DNA of 64,000 bases, from positions 248,001 through 312,000 of the forward strand of contig NZ_FNCC01000003.1 of assembly GCF_900100955.1 (NCBI RefSeq), in the 5' to 3' direction. The notes beneath the pieces are model-generated. The model was given only the letters and a program-made list of their open reading frames with translations. It made no database searches and was not told where the DNA came from. The position numbers were made by a program, and so were the translations under genes. Origin of the DNA: Lentzea fradiae. Its GTDB lineage: Bacteria > Actinomycetota > Actinomycetes > Mycobacteriales > Pseudonocardiaceae. Of this stretch, positions 17,135 through 24,962 are shown piece by piece; position 1 is the first letter of the stretch, and every line of letters begins with the position of its first letter.

Positions 17135-18447
17135 GCGGTTTTCGCTGTGACCTCAACCTCATCCATCTGCTCGTCCGTCTCTTCGCCCGGCTGTGCGCGC
17201 TTCAGCCGCACCCGCGTGATGGCGTGGTGCTGCACCGCCAGGACCTCCGCGGTCCAGCCCGACACCTCCACCACGTCACCGGGTTCCTCCGGGATGCGGC
17301 CGAGGAGCACGAGCACGAGACCCGCGATCGTCGCGTACGGACCGGGTGGCGCGTTCTCCAGCACCACACCGACATCCGGCAGGTCGTGCACCGGGAACGT
17401 CCCGTCGAGCTCCACGGAGCCGTCCGGTTCGGCCCGCACCGCGACCACGTCCGAGTCGGTCTCGTCGTAGATCTCGCCGACGATCTCCTCCAGGAGGTCC
17501 TCCAGCGTCACGATCCCGCCGACCGCGCCGTGCTCGTCCACGACGAGCGCCATCAGCTCGTGCTCGGCCTTCATGCGCCGTAACGCGTCGGTGACGCGAA
17601 CGGAGTCCGGCAGCACCATCGGCGGCCGTGCCACGGCCGTCAGTGCCACGCCGTCGTCGAGCAGATCGCGCAGATGCACGATGCCGACCACGTCGTCCAG
17701 ATGACCGTCCCTCGTCACCGGTGCTCGGGAATGTCCTGACGTAGCCAAGATTTCCCGCGCCGCCGCGGTGTCCAAACCTGATTCGAGCACCGTCACCATG
17801 CGGCGCGGCACCAGGACCTCGCGCAGCTTGCGTTCGTGGATCTCCAGCGCGCCCGTCATGATCGTGCGCTGTTCCTGGTTCAGGTGCTGCTGCACCTCCA
17901 CGAGGTCGCGCAGCTCCTCCGGCGACATCTGCTCCTCCTCGACGTCGGGGTTGCCGCCGAAGATCCGCACGACGAGGTCGGTGGACTTGCTCAGCAGCCA
18001 CACGACCGGGCGTGACACCACCGACAGGAAGTCGAGCGGGCGGGCGATGATCTTCGACCAGCGCACCGCGTACTGCATCGCCAGGCGCTTGGGCGCCAGT
18101 TCCCCGAACACCAGCGTGACGAACGTGAGCAGGACCGTGACGAGCGCGATCGCCACCCCGTTCGCCGCACCGCCGAGGAAGCTCAGCAGCGGCACGACCG
18201 GCTCGGCGAGCGAGACCGCCGCCGTCGCCGACGCGAGGAACCCGGACAGCGTGATGCCGATCTGGATCGTCGCGAAATACCTGTTCGGATCCCGTGCGAG
18301 CCGCACGAGCCGATGCCGTCCTTCGCGTTCCAGCGAGCGCAGCTGCCCCTCCCTCAGCGACACCAGAGCCATCTCGCTGCCGGCGAAGGCCGCGTTGAGC
18401 AGAACCAGAACCGCGACCAGCGCGAGGTTGAAGCCGTAGCCGTCCAC
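17128..18447 (-). CDS. CNNM/CorC-type (hemolysin family) membrane protein
   Basis: 439 aa. The N-terminal DUF21 membrane domain (about 1-190) has [19 protein letters not shown] and [20 protein letters not shown] pair follows (about 205-325; [12 protein letters not shown], then [19 protein letters not shown]), then the small CorC/HlyC C-terminal domain ([18 protein letters not shown]). Proteins of this build are implicated in Mg2+/Co2+ export or sensing; the older 'hemolysin' name is not functional evidence. The stop lies inside the promoter region of the downstream sigma gene, so the two genes are tightly packed on the same strand. The start is GTG 18447. Confidence 0.88.
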   Translation of the reverse strand: MDGYGFNLALVAVLVLLNAAFAGSEMALVSLREGQLRSLEREGRHRLVRLARDPNRYFATIQIGITLSGFLASATAAVSLAEPVVPLLSFLGGAANGVAIALVTVLLTFVTLVFGELAPKRLAMQYAVRWSKIIARPLDFLSVVSRPVVWLLSKSTDLVVRIFGGNPDVEEEQMSPEELRDLVEVQQHLNQEQRTIMTGALEIHERKLREVLVPRRMVTVLESGLDTAAAREILATSGHSRAPVTRDGHLDDVVGIVHLRDLLDDGVALTAVARPPMVLPDSVRVTDALRRMKAEHELMALVVDEHGAVGGIVTLEDLLEEIVGEIYDETDSDVVAVRAEPDGSVELDGTFPVHDLPDVGVVLENAPPGPYATIAGLVLVLLGRIPEEPGDVVEVSGWTAEVLAVQHHAITRVRLKRAQPGEETDEQMDEVEVTAKTAE

Positions 18448-18540
18448 ACGTTTCAGCTACCACGCGCAGTGGTAACTCGCATTCTGACGGTCGTCTTGAG
18501 CAGCCAGGAGGACCTGAAACCGGATGAGGTGGGAGTGGAG

Positions 18541-18936
18541 ATGGACACGCCAGAGGTGCTCAACGCCTCCGCGAGGACCCTGCACACCTTGCCGGAGCAC
18601 GAGCCCGACCTGGCCGGGATGCGAGCTTGGGTGGGGACGTTGCTGCAGGACCTCCACGAGGACGTCCGGCTGGACGTCCTCCTCGTGTGCACGGAGCTCG
18701 CCAGCAACGCGTATGAGCACGCGGAAGGCCCCCGCGCGGTCCGCGTGCAGCGGCACACCGACTTCATCCGGGTGGAGGTCGACGACCACACCCCGGCGGA
18801 GCTGCCGCACCTCGGCGAGTCGCGCCTCGGTGACGCCCGCGGCCGGGGGTTGATCCTGGTCGCGCAGCTCTCCCGCTGCTGGGGCACCCGTGAGTTCACC
18901 GGCGGCAAGACGATCTGGGCCGAGATCGTCATCTAG
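18541..18936 (+). CDS. Anti-sigma-factor-type HATPase protein
   Basis: 131 aa, a single HATPase_c_2 domain of the RsbW/SpoIIAB-like kind common in actinomycetes. The N box is LLVCTELASNAYEHA and the G box is ARGRGLILVAQLSRCWG, with a C-terminal strand TIWAEIVI. Such proteins phosphorylate anti-sigma antagonists or bind sigma factors. Its proximity to the SigB-like factor (1.5 kb away, opposite strand) makes a partner-switching link possible but unproven. The start at 18541 follows GGGAGTGG. An upstream in-frame extension exists but has no better start. Confidence 0.78.
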   Translation: MDTPEVLNASARTLHTLPEHEPDLAGMRAWVGTLLQDLHEDVRLDVLLVCTELASNAYEHAEGPRAVRVQRHTDFIRVEVDDHTPAELPHLGESRLGDARGRGLILVAQLSRCWGTREFTGGKTIWAEIVI

Positions 18937-18977
18937 CACGGTCCGCCTGGGCGTTGCGCACAGGAAACTCGTGACAT

Positions 18978-19009
18978 CGCGCCGATGTGATCTGCCCCGC
19001 ATCGGCGCG
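18978..19009. promoter_or_regulatory. Perfect inverted repeat upstream of the membrane protein gene
   Basis: CGCGCCGATG (18978-18987) and CATCGGCGCG (19000-19009) are perfect 10-bp arms around a 12-nt spacer, ending 11 bp before the ATG at 19021. It is either an operator/5'-leader hairpin for the following operon or a terminator for the HATPase gene, whose stop is 41 bp upstream. Confidence 0.5.
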
Positions 19010-19020
19010 ACGCTCGGTGC

Positions 19021-19764
19021 ATGACCACGACAAGTTCTCCACCCGCGATCTGGCCGCTGGTGCGCCACGGTGCCGAGATGCTCGGCGTGATGCTGGCCGG
19101 AATGGTGCTTTTGGGCCCGCTGTGGCGGCCTGACCAGGTCGAGCTCGCCGTCCTGTGGATGGCGGTGTCGATGTCCGTGCCGATGGCGTTGTGGATGAGC
19201 TATCGCGGTCACGGCCGGATCGCCGAGATGTGCGCCGCGATGGCCGTGCCGTACCTCGTGCTGCTCGTGCCGTACTGGTTCGGCGCGCTCGACGGCGACG
19301 CGGTCGAGATGGGCGGGCACCTGCTGATGCTCCCCGCGATGGCCGCGGTCGTGGTCTTCCGGCGGCACGAGCACGGGACGCCCAGCGCGAACCCGGTGAT
19401 CAGGGCGCTGGGCGACCGCTGGCCGGTGGTGATCGCCTTGGCGGTGTCACTCGACTTCTGGCACACCCCGGTCGTCCCTCCCGTGTGGACATTGCTGCTG
19501 TGCCAAGCCGCTTACCTGGTCTGGGGAAGACGCACACCCGGTCTGCAGCTCGCGGTGCTCGGCGGCTACGTGGCGTTGGCCGCTCTCGTGCTGGCCTCGT
19601 CTCCGGACATGGGTGTGGTGTTGATCGCGCTCGGCTGGGGTGCGCACGCCGTGTGGGACCTGTGGCACTTCATCCGCGACGCCGTCGTGCCTCGCTGGTG
19701 GTCCGAGCTGTGCGGGGTGTTCGACCTCGTGGTGGCCGTCACGGTCCTGCTGCGGTGGTCCTAG
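19021..19764 (+). CDS. Polytopic membrane protein of unknown function
   Basis: 247 aa with about six or seven hydrophobic segments. The first half (LGVMLAGMVLLGPLW, VPMALWMSYRGHGRIAEM, then GGHLLMLPAMAAVVVFRR) resembles Streptomyces membrane proteins that are often mislabelled FliP. The second half has a separate hydrophobic bundle ending in HAVWDLWHFIRDAVVPRWW and FDLVVAVTVLLRW. It ends 4 bp before the histidine kinase start, so it is the first gene of a three-gene operon with the two-component pair. It may be a sensor accessory or the target of the pair; this is inference. Confidence 0.6.
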   Translation: MTTTSSPPAIWPLVRHGAEMLGVMLAGMVLLGPLWRPDQVELAVLWMAVSMSVPMALWMSYRGHGRIAEMCAAMAVPYLVLLVPYWFGALDGDAVEMGGHLLMLPAMAAVVVFRRHEHGTPSANPVIRALGDRWPVVIALAVSLDFWHTPVVPPVWTLLLCQAAYLVWGRRTPGLQLAVLGGYVALAALVLASSPDMGVVLIALGWGAHAVWDLWHFIRDAVVPRWWSELCGVFDLVVAVTVLLRWS

Positions 19765-19768
19765 GCTC

Positions 19769-20830
19769 ATGGCGATGCACGATCTTCCGCACACCGCGCT
19801 GCGCGGCTTCCTGCACGTGCTGTGGGTGAGCTCGCTCGCCGTGCCGCTGGTCGCGGTGCTGCGCGAACCGTCGCTGGCGCGCTGGTCCGGCGTGGCCGGG
19901 CTCCTGCTGCTGGCCGTCGCCTACGCGGTGACGCTGCGCGGCGAGCACGTCCGGTGGCTGGTGGCCGCCACGCTGGTCTCCATCCCTCTCGTGGCGCCCG
20001 CCGGAGCGGACGAGCTCGCGACGTGGGCCTGGATCGGCGGTGGCGCGGCCGGGTTCGCCCCGCTCGTGCTCACCGGCGCGTGGCGCTGGCTCGCCGGCAT
20101 CGCCGCCGTCGTGCTGTCCGGCGTGGTCGGGGCCTTCGTGGCGAAGGATGCGCAGCGGTACCAGCTGATCGCACTCGCCGTCGGGCTGACGATCGTCGCG
20201 ATGGCGGGGCTGCCGACCTGGTTCGCCGGCCTGCTCGCCCAGGCACGGGCAGGCCGCGAGGCCCAGGCCGAGCTCGCCGTGAGCGAGGAACGCCTGCGGT
20301 TCGCGCGCGACGTCCACGACCTCCTGGGCCACCGCCTGACCGTCATCGCGCTGAAAGCGGAACTGGCGGGACGGCTCGCCCCGGCGGACCCCGACCGGGC
20401 AGCCGCGGCGGCGTTCGAAGCGCAACGGCTCGCGTCCACCGCGTTGGAGGAGGTGCGGGACGCGGTCCACGGCTACCGCGCCGTCAACCTCACCTCGCAG
20501 CTGGAAGCCGTCAGCACCGTCCTGCGCGAGGCGGGCATCCGCTGCACGGTGTCCGCCGTCGAGGTCGGCGAGGCCACCGCCGCCCGGCTCTCCCTGGTGC
20601 TGCGGGAGGCGTGCACCAACGTCCTCCGCCACAGCAACGCGACGTGGTGCATGATCGACGTCGCCGAGACCGACGAGGAGGTGCGGATGACCGTGACCAA
20701 CGACGGCGCCGGAAAACCCTTCGTGGAGGGCAACGGCATCAGGGGCATGGGCGAACGGCTGCCCGGCGGCACCGTCACGGCCGAGCAGTCCGACGAGGTG
20801 TTCACGCTGCAGGTCTCGGTGCCCACGTGA
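19769..20830 (+). CDS. NarL-class sensor histidine kinase (DesK-like)
   Basis: 353 aa. Residues about 10-165 form five or six hydrophobic segments with almost no extracytoplasmic loop, typical of membrane-sensing DesK-type kinases. The HisKA_3 box is RFARDVHDLLGHRLTVIALK with H183 as the phosphorylated residue. The HATPase has LREACTNVLRHSNATWC (N box) and GNGIRGMGERLPGG (G box). The stop overlaps the response regulator start (GTGA). It probably senses membrane or envelope state. An alternative ATG two codons in would change little. Confidence 0.9.
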   Translation: MAMHDLPHTALRGFLHVLWVSSLAVPLVAVLREPSLARWSGVAGLLLLAVAYAVTLRGEHVRWLVAATLVSIPLVAPAGADELATWAWIGGGAAGFAPLVLTGAWRWLAGIAAVVLSGVVGAFVAKDAQRYQLIALAVGLTIVAMAGLPTWFAGLLAQARAGREAQAELAVSEERLRFARDVHDLLGHRLTVIALKAELAGRLAPADPDRAAAAAFEAQRLASTALEEVRDAVHGYRAVNLTSQLEAVSTVLREAGIRCTVSAVEVGEATAARLSLVLREACTNVLRHSNATWCMIDVAETDEEVRMTVTNDGAGKPFVEGNGIRGMGERLPGGTVTAEQSDEVFTLQVSVPT

Positions 20831-21432
20831 TCAGGGTGCTGCTGGCCGACGACGAGGAGCTGATCCGCGACGCCCTCGCCGCCCTGCTCGACCTCGAACC
20901 GGACCTGGAGGTCGTCGCCAAGGCAGGCGACGGCCGCGCCGCCGTGGAAGCCGCCCGCGCACACCGCCCGGACGTGGCCGTCGTCGATCTCCAGATGCCC
21001 GCCCTCGACGGCCTGGAGGTCACCGAGTCACTGGCACGAGTGCTCCCGGCGTGCGCGGTGGTGATCCTGACCGGCCGCGGCCGTCCCCCGCACCTGCAGC
21101 AGGCCCTGCACGCGGGCGCGAAGGGCTTCCTGCCCAAGGGTTCCCCCGGCGGCACCCTCGCCGACGTGATCCGCCGCGTCCACTCCGGCGGCCGCTGGGT
21201 CGACCCCGCCCTCGCCGCCGACGCACTGGCCGCACCCCCGTGCCCGCTGACGCAGCGGGAGCTGGAAGTGTTGCGGCTCAGCGAGTTCGGCACCCCCGTC
21301 GCCGAGATCGCCGCCCGCACCTCGCTGTCCGCGGGGACGGTGCGCAACCACCTGTCCGCCGCCGTGGCGAAGCTCGGGGTGGCGAACCGGGCGGCGGCGT
21401 TCCAGCTGGCCGAGGAGCACGGCTGGCTGTGA
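20827..21432 (+). CDS. NarL/FixJ-family response regulator
   Basis: 201 aa from a GTG that overlaps the kinase stop by 4 bp. The receiver domain has the acidic pair DDEE (9-12), the phospho-acceptor D54 in VVDLQMPALDG, the conserved T in VVILTGRGRP and K in GAKGFLPKGSPGG. The C-terminal LuxR-type HTH reads LTQRELEVLRLSEFGTPVAE, then LSAGTVRNHLSAAVAKLG. It is the cognate partner of the upstream kinase. The target is not evident; the upstream membrane protein is a candidate. Its 3' side is followed by repeat copy 2. Confidence 0.92.
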   Translation: MIRVLLADDEELIRDALAALLDLEPDLEVVAKAGDGRAAVEAARAHRPDVAVVDLQMPALDGLEVTESLARVLPACAVVILTGRGRPPHLQQALHAGAKGFLPKGSPGGTLADVIRRVHSGGRWVDPALAADALAAPPCPLTQRELEVLRLSEFGTPVAEIAARTSLSAGTVRNHLSAAVAKLGVANRAAAFQLAEEHGWL

Positions 21433-21464
21433 GCCCGCCGAGACCGCAGTCCGCTTCTCAGCGT

Positions 21465-21640
21465 GCTTCATCAGCACTGTCCGCAACAACCGCGCCCCAC
21501 ACAAGGCTCTTTCGTGTTTCCCGCCGGGAACGCGGGGGCCCTACGTACCATCCACGAGTACGCGGGGTCCCCGCGTACCAAAAGCCGCGTTACGCAGAGG
21601 CGTCGGGACGCTGGTCGGATGACACGCGGGTGGGTGGAAA
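21465..21640 (+). repeat. Dispersed intergenic repeat, copy 2
   Basis: The same order of blocks as the other copies: CACTGTCCGCAAC, a C-rich block, GGCTCTTTCGTGTTTCCC, ACGCGGGGGCCCTACGT, a perfect palindrome GTACGCGGGG-T-CCCCGCGTAC (21558-21578), then GCGTTACGCAG, CGGGACGCTGG and TGACACGCGGGTGGGT. It fills the space between the convergent response regulator and GntR genes. Short open frames across it are not credible genes because the frame is not preserved among copies. Confidence 0.8.
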
Positions 21641-21673
21641 GGGAGCGGCGGGGCAGAACCTCCGGCTCAGCGT

Positions 21674-22321
21674 TCAGTTGCCCGAGGTGAGCACGTCGAA
21701 GGCGTGCCTGCGGTGCTCCGCGAACAGTTCCAGCGCCCCGTCCGCGTTGCCCAGCCGCAGCGCCGCCGCCAGGTCGCGGTGCTCCGACCGGATCTGCTCC
21801 AGGTAGCCGACGCTGCTGACGTTCACCCGCGTGATCAGGAACAGGTGCACCTGCGACCGGATCGCCTCCCACGCCTGCACGAGCCGCGAGTGTCCGGCGG
21901 CCGCGTACACCGCGTCGTGGAAGGCGATGTCGCACCGCACCATCTCGTGCGGAGTCGTGGCCCGGTCCATCGCGTCCACGGCCTTCTCGATCCGGCCGAG
22001 GTCCTCGTCCGACGCGTGGTCCACCACCCGGCGCACGGCCAGCGCCTCCAACGCCCCGCGCAGGCTGTCCAGCTCGGCCACGTCCTGCACCGACAACGCC
22101 GCGACAGTCGCCCCGCGGTGCCACTCGGCCCGGACGAGCCCTTCGACCTCCAGCACCCGGATCGCCTCGCGCACCGGCCCCCTGCTCACCTGGAGCGCCT
22201 CTGCCAGCTCCACTTCCCGCAACGCGGCCCCCGGCGGATAACGCCCGTCGAAGATCGCCTCCCGGATCAGGTCGGCGACCTCGGCGCTCAACCCCCTGCG
22301 GCGCGCTGGTCCCACGGTCAT
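21674..22321 (-). CDS. GntR family (FadR subfamily) regulator
   Basis: 215 aa. The N-terminal winged HTH (about 10-75) reads VADLIREAIFDGRYPPGAAL, then SRGPVREAIRVLEVEGLV. The C-terminal FCD domain carries the metal-site pattern CDIAFHDAVYAAAGH and, later, RSEHRDLAAAL and EHRRHAF. FCD regulators bind organic acids. The gene is divergent from a VOC-family gene across a 49-bp spacer with two TGTTAACA boxes, so it almost certainly regulates that gene and itself. Confidence 0.9.
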   Translation of the reverse strand: MTVGPARRRGLSAEVADLIREAIFDGRYPPGAALREVELAEALQVSRGPVREAIRVLEVEGLVRAEWHRGATVAALSVQDVAELDSLRGALEALAVRRVVDHASDEDLGRIEKAVDAMDRATTPHEMVRCDIAFHDAVYAAAGHSRLVQAWEAIRSQVHLFLITRVNVSSVGYLEQIRSEHRDLAAALRLGNADGALELFAEHRRHAFDVLTSGN

Positions 22322-22328
22322 GTGCCGA

Positions 22329-22363
22329 TGTTAACAATCATGACCCTTGTAGCAATGTTAACA
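22329..22363. promoter_or_regulatory. Twin TGTTAACA operator of the GntR/VOC pair
   Basis: The 8-bp palindrome TGTTAACA occurs at 22329-22336 and again at 22356-22363. The centres are 27 bp apart, and the boxes lie against the two divergent start codons. The spacing and symmetry suit one GntR dimer per box, each blocking one promoter. Confidence 0.7.
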
Positions 22364-22370
22364 TTCCTAC

Positions 22371-22790
22371 ATGCCGAACATCCCCCGCTTCCACCTCGCC
22401 ATGCCGGTCGACGACCTGGACGCCGCGCGCCGCTTCTACGGCGAGACCCTCGGACTCGAACAGGGCCGCAGCTCCGACACGTGGATCGACTGGAACCTGC
22501 ACGGCCACCAGTTCGTCACCCACCTCGCGCCCCGCAGGACCGAGCGCGTCAGCAACCCCGTCGACGGCCACGACGTGCCCGTCCCCCACTTCGGCCTGGT
22601 TCTGGAGGTCGAGGAGTTCCAGGCGCTGGCGGCGAAGCTCACCGAGGCCGGGACGCGGTTCGTGATCGAGCCGTACGTGCGGTTCAAGGGCGAGGCCGGG
22701 GAGCAGTGGACGATGTTCCTGCTCGACCCGGCGGGCAACGCGCTGGAGTTCAAGGCTTTCGCGGACGACGCCCAGGTGTTCGCGGTCTAG
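22371..22790 (+). CDS. VOC/glyoxalase-family protein
   Basis: 139 aa, two babab modules as in vicinal-oxygen-chelate proteins. Likely metal ligands include H8 in [11 protein letters not shown], an H in PHFGLVLEV and a C-terminal glutamate in [10 protein letters not shown]. The segment [22 protein letters not shown] is typical. VOC enzymes cover glyoxalase I, ring-cleavage dioxygenases, epimerases and resistance proteins, and the substrate is not readable here. The divergent GntR gene suggests substrate-inducible expression. Confidence 0.8.
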   Translation: MPNIPRFHLAMPVDDLDAARRFYGETLGLEQGRSSDTWIDWNLHGHQFVTHLAPRRTERVSNPVDGHDVPVPHFGLVLEVEEFQALAAKLTEAGTRFVIEPYVRFKGEAGEQWTMFLLDPAGNALEFKAFADDAQVFAV

Positions 22791-22946
22791 GCCCGTCGCG
22801 GGTCGCGGGCCTTACGGAGGTCTGCGACCCGCCGCTTCGCCCGAGCCCGACGAGGCCGCACTCGTTCGGCGAACCTCCCCACCGAACCTCCGGCCGCGCC
22901 ACTCCCCCACAACTCGCGTCCCCACGCGTAAACCACTGGCAAAAAT

Positions 22947-22963
22947 CTTGCACAGTGCGCAAG
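22947..22963. promoter_or_regulatory. Possible operator upstream of the P450 gene
   Basis: CTTGCAC-AGT-GCGCAAG is an inverted repeat with one mismatch, 67 bp upstream of the P450 start. It shares the GCAAGTTTG string with the TetR operator at 7201-7218. The TetR gene downstream of the P450 has a related recognition helix and is a candidate regulator. Confidence 0.45.
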
Positions 22964-23029
22964 TTTGAGTAGCGTGGATGTGACGCCGAGCAATGACCCG
23001 GTCACGCCGGGTCAGACAGGGAGTGGGCC

Positions 23030-24277
23030 ATGACCACGGCCGAGCGGCAGCGCAAGGCGCAGGAGCTGATCCGTCCTCAGCTGCCTCCGGAGCTCAGCCG
23101 GCGGGACGGGCGGTGTCCGTTCGACCCCGCCGCCGCGTTGACCGAGCTGAGCGGGCAGGGGCGGGTGCACCGGTTCGAGCAGGCGGACGGGGACGTCGTC
23201 TGGCTCGTCACCGGGCACGAGGAGGCGCGGGCGGTGCTCGCGGAGCCGCGGATGAGCGCCGACCGGATGAACAGCCCCCGGGCCAGGCGGGTGATCTCGC
23301 CGGAGCTGCACGCCGAGATGTTCCCGCCGGAGCGGCGGGCCGGGTCGTTCATCTTCATGGACGCGCCGGAGCACACGCGGATCCGGAAGATGCTGACGGG
23401 GCAGTTCACCGTGCGGCGGATGCGGGACCTGACGCCGCGCGTCCACGAGATCGTCACGTCGCACCTGGACGCGATGGTCGAGAAGGGGCCGCCGGCGGAC
23501 CTGGTGCGGGACTTCGCGTTGCCGGTGCCGTCGCTGGTGATCTGCGAGCTGCTCGGTGTCGACTACGGCGACCGGGACGAGTTCCAGGAGCGCACGGCCA
23601 AATTGTTGAGCCTCGACGCGACGATCGACGAGCAGATCAAGAACGCGACCGGGTTGCGGGTGTTCATGCACTCACTGGTGCGGAGCAAGCAGGCCGCGCA
23701 GGGGGACGACCTGTTGTCCGGGCTGGTGCGCGACACCGACCTGTCGACCGACGAGCTCGTGGGCGTCGCGAACCTGTTGCTCATCGCCGGGCACGAGACG
23801 ACGGCGAACATGCTGGCGCTCGGCACGTTCGCGTTGCTGGAGCACCCCGGGCAGTTCGCGAAGCTGCGGGACGAGCCGGAGCTCATCGACAACGCCGTCG
23901 AGGAGCTGCTGCGGTACCTGTCGATCGTCTCGATGGGGGTCGCGCGGCACGCCAAGGAGGACGTCGAGATCGGCGGCGTCACGATCAGGGCCGGGGAGAC
24001 GGTCGTGGTGTCGGTGCCCGCCGTGAACCGCGACCCCGGCCAGTACGAGGACCCGCACGCGTTGCTGGTGGACCGGCCGCGCGGGCACCACGTGGCGTTC
24101 GGGCACGGCATCCATCAGTGTCTCGGGCAGCAGCTGGCGCGGGTGGAGATGACGGTCGGGTTCACCGAGCTGCTGCGCAGGCTGCCGTCGTTGCGGCTGG
24201 CGGTGCCCGTGGACGAGGTGCCGCTGCGCACCGACATGTCGATCTACGGCGTGCACCGGCTGCCGGTCACCTGGTGA
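23030..24277 (+). CDS. Cytochrome P450 (CYP105-like)
   Basis: 415 aa. The heme-binding loop is FGHGIHQCLGQQLAR with the thiolate at C364. The I-helix oxygen-binding motif is AGHETT, and the K-helix ExxR lies in EELLRYLS. The N-terminus (RRDGRCPFDPAAALTEL) and the length are those of soluble actinomycete CYP105-type enzymes. These hydroxylate diverse hydrophobic compounds using separate ferredoxin and reductase proteins, none of which is adjacent here. No biosynthetic cluster surrounds it, so xenobiotic or lipid oxidation is more likely than a tailoring role. The 3' end overlaps the convergent TetR gene by 11 bp. Confidence 0.92.
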   Translation: MTTAERQRKAQELIRPQLPPELSRRDGRCPFDPAAALTELSGQGRVHRFEQADGDVVWLVTGHEEARAVLAEPRMSADRMNSPRARRVISPELHAEMFPPERRAGSFIFMDAPEHTRIRKMLTGQFTVRRMRDLTPRVHEIVTSHLDAMVEKGPPADLVRDFALPVPSLVICELLGVDYGDRDEFQERTAKLLSLDATIDEQIKNATGLRVFMHSLVRSKQAAQGDDLLSGLVRDTDLSTDELVGVANLLLIAGHETTANMLALGTFALLEHPGQFAKLRDEPELIDNAVEELLRYLSIVSMGVARHAKEDVEIGGVTIRAGETVVVSVPAVNRDPGQYEDPHALLVDRPRGHHVAFGHGIHQCLGQQLARVEMTVGFTELLRRLPSLRLAVPVDEVPLRTDMSIYGVHRLPVTW

Positions 24278-24857
24278 GGCCGGCGCCGAGCTGGTCGATC
24301 ATGCGGGCGACCAGCTCGGCGGCCGTGCCCTTCTCGGCGGCGCGCGGGGTGGTCAGCCACCAGTGCACGACGGCGCGCATCGAGGCGAGGAACGACGACG
24401 CGGCGACGGCCGGGTAGGGGTCTTCGAGGGGGTCGGCGCCGCAGCGTTGCGCGATGGCCGCGGTCAGTGCCTGCTCGCGGGCGGAGAAGGCGGCGAAGAC
24501 GTGCGGCAGCAGCGCGGGGTGCTGGCGCAGCTCGCGCAGCCGGCGGAGCCGGTCGAAGTCGGATTGGCTCGGGTAGACGGCGTGCAGGGCGTTCTTGAGC
24601 GCGACGAGGACCGGTTCGTCCGGGGGCCGGGCGGCGAACTCGTCGACGAACGCGACGGCCGTGGCCGTGTCCCCGGCGACGATCGCCTCCTCTTTGGACG
24701 AGAAGTAGTTGAAGAACGTCCGCAGCGACACCCCGGCGGCCCGTGCGATCTGCTCGACCGTGACCCCGTCCAGTCCCCGCTCGACGCAGAGGGTCCAGGC
24801 GGCCTCGGCCAGCGCTTCCCTGGTCGCCGCCTTCTTGCGTTCACGCAGGCCCGTCAT
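24267..24857 (-). CDS. TetR family regulator
   Basis: 196 aa. The HTH covers about residues 10-55 (VTVEQIARAAGVSLRTFFNY). The C-terminal domain ends in a helix (MIDQLGAGL). It is a close relative of the TetR at 6543-7172. It is convergent with and overlaps the P450 gene by 11 bp, and its promoter faces the S8 protease gene at 24963. It may regulate the P450 or itself; the 105-bp upstream region has AAGGT and ACCTT half sites but no strong palindrome next to its start. Confidence 0.88.
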   Translation of the reverse strand: MTGLRERKKAATREALAEAAWTLCVERGLDGVTVEQIARAAGVSLRTFFNYFSSKEEAIVAGDTATAVAFVDEFAARPPDEPVLVALKNALHAVYPSQSDFDRLRRLRELRQHPALLPHVFAAFSAREQALTAAIAQRCGADPLEDPYPAVAASSFLASMRAVVHWWLTTPRAAEKGTAAELVARMIDQLGAGLTR

Positions 24858-24926
24858 GCGGAAAGGTTAAAGCGTACCGGAAATTGGTGTAGACCTTGTC
24901 TCCCGCACGGCGGCTCACTACGGTCC

Positions 24927-24942
24927 GTGAGAACGCTCTCAC
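24927..24942. promoter_or_regulatory. LacI-type operator before S8 protease A
   Basis: GTGAGAACGCTCTCAC is a near-palindrome with the TGRGARCG-YTCYCA form of actinomycete LacI-family operators (CebR-like). It lies 20 bp upstream of the start codon. An equivalent site occurs at the same place before the tandem paralogue. No LacI gene is in the window. Confidence 0.65.
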
Positions 24943-24962
24943 ACACCACCGCGGAGGACCGG

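Noticed and set aside
18541-21432. One partner-switching operon with the SigB-like factor
   Set aside because: The HATPase gene is on the opposite strand, separated by the CorC-type gene, and no anti-sigma antagonist is present; the link is only possible.
21463-21690. Short ORF inside repeat copy 2
   Set aside because: Other copies of the repeat carry frame-breaking differences; there is no conserved peptide start or ribosome site.
23030-24857. P450 as part of a biosynthetic cluster
   Set aside because: No NRPS, PKS, terpene or RiPP genes nearby; it is an isolated P450/TetR pair.
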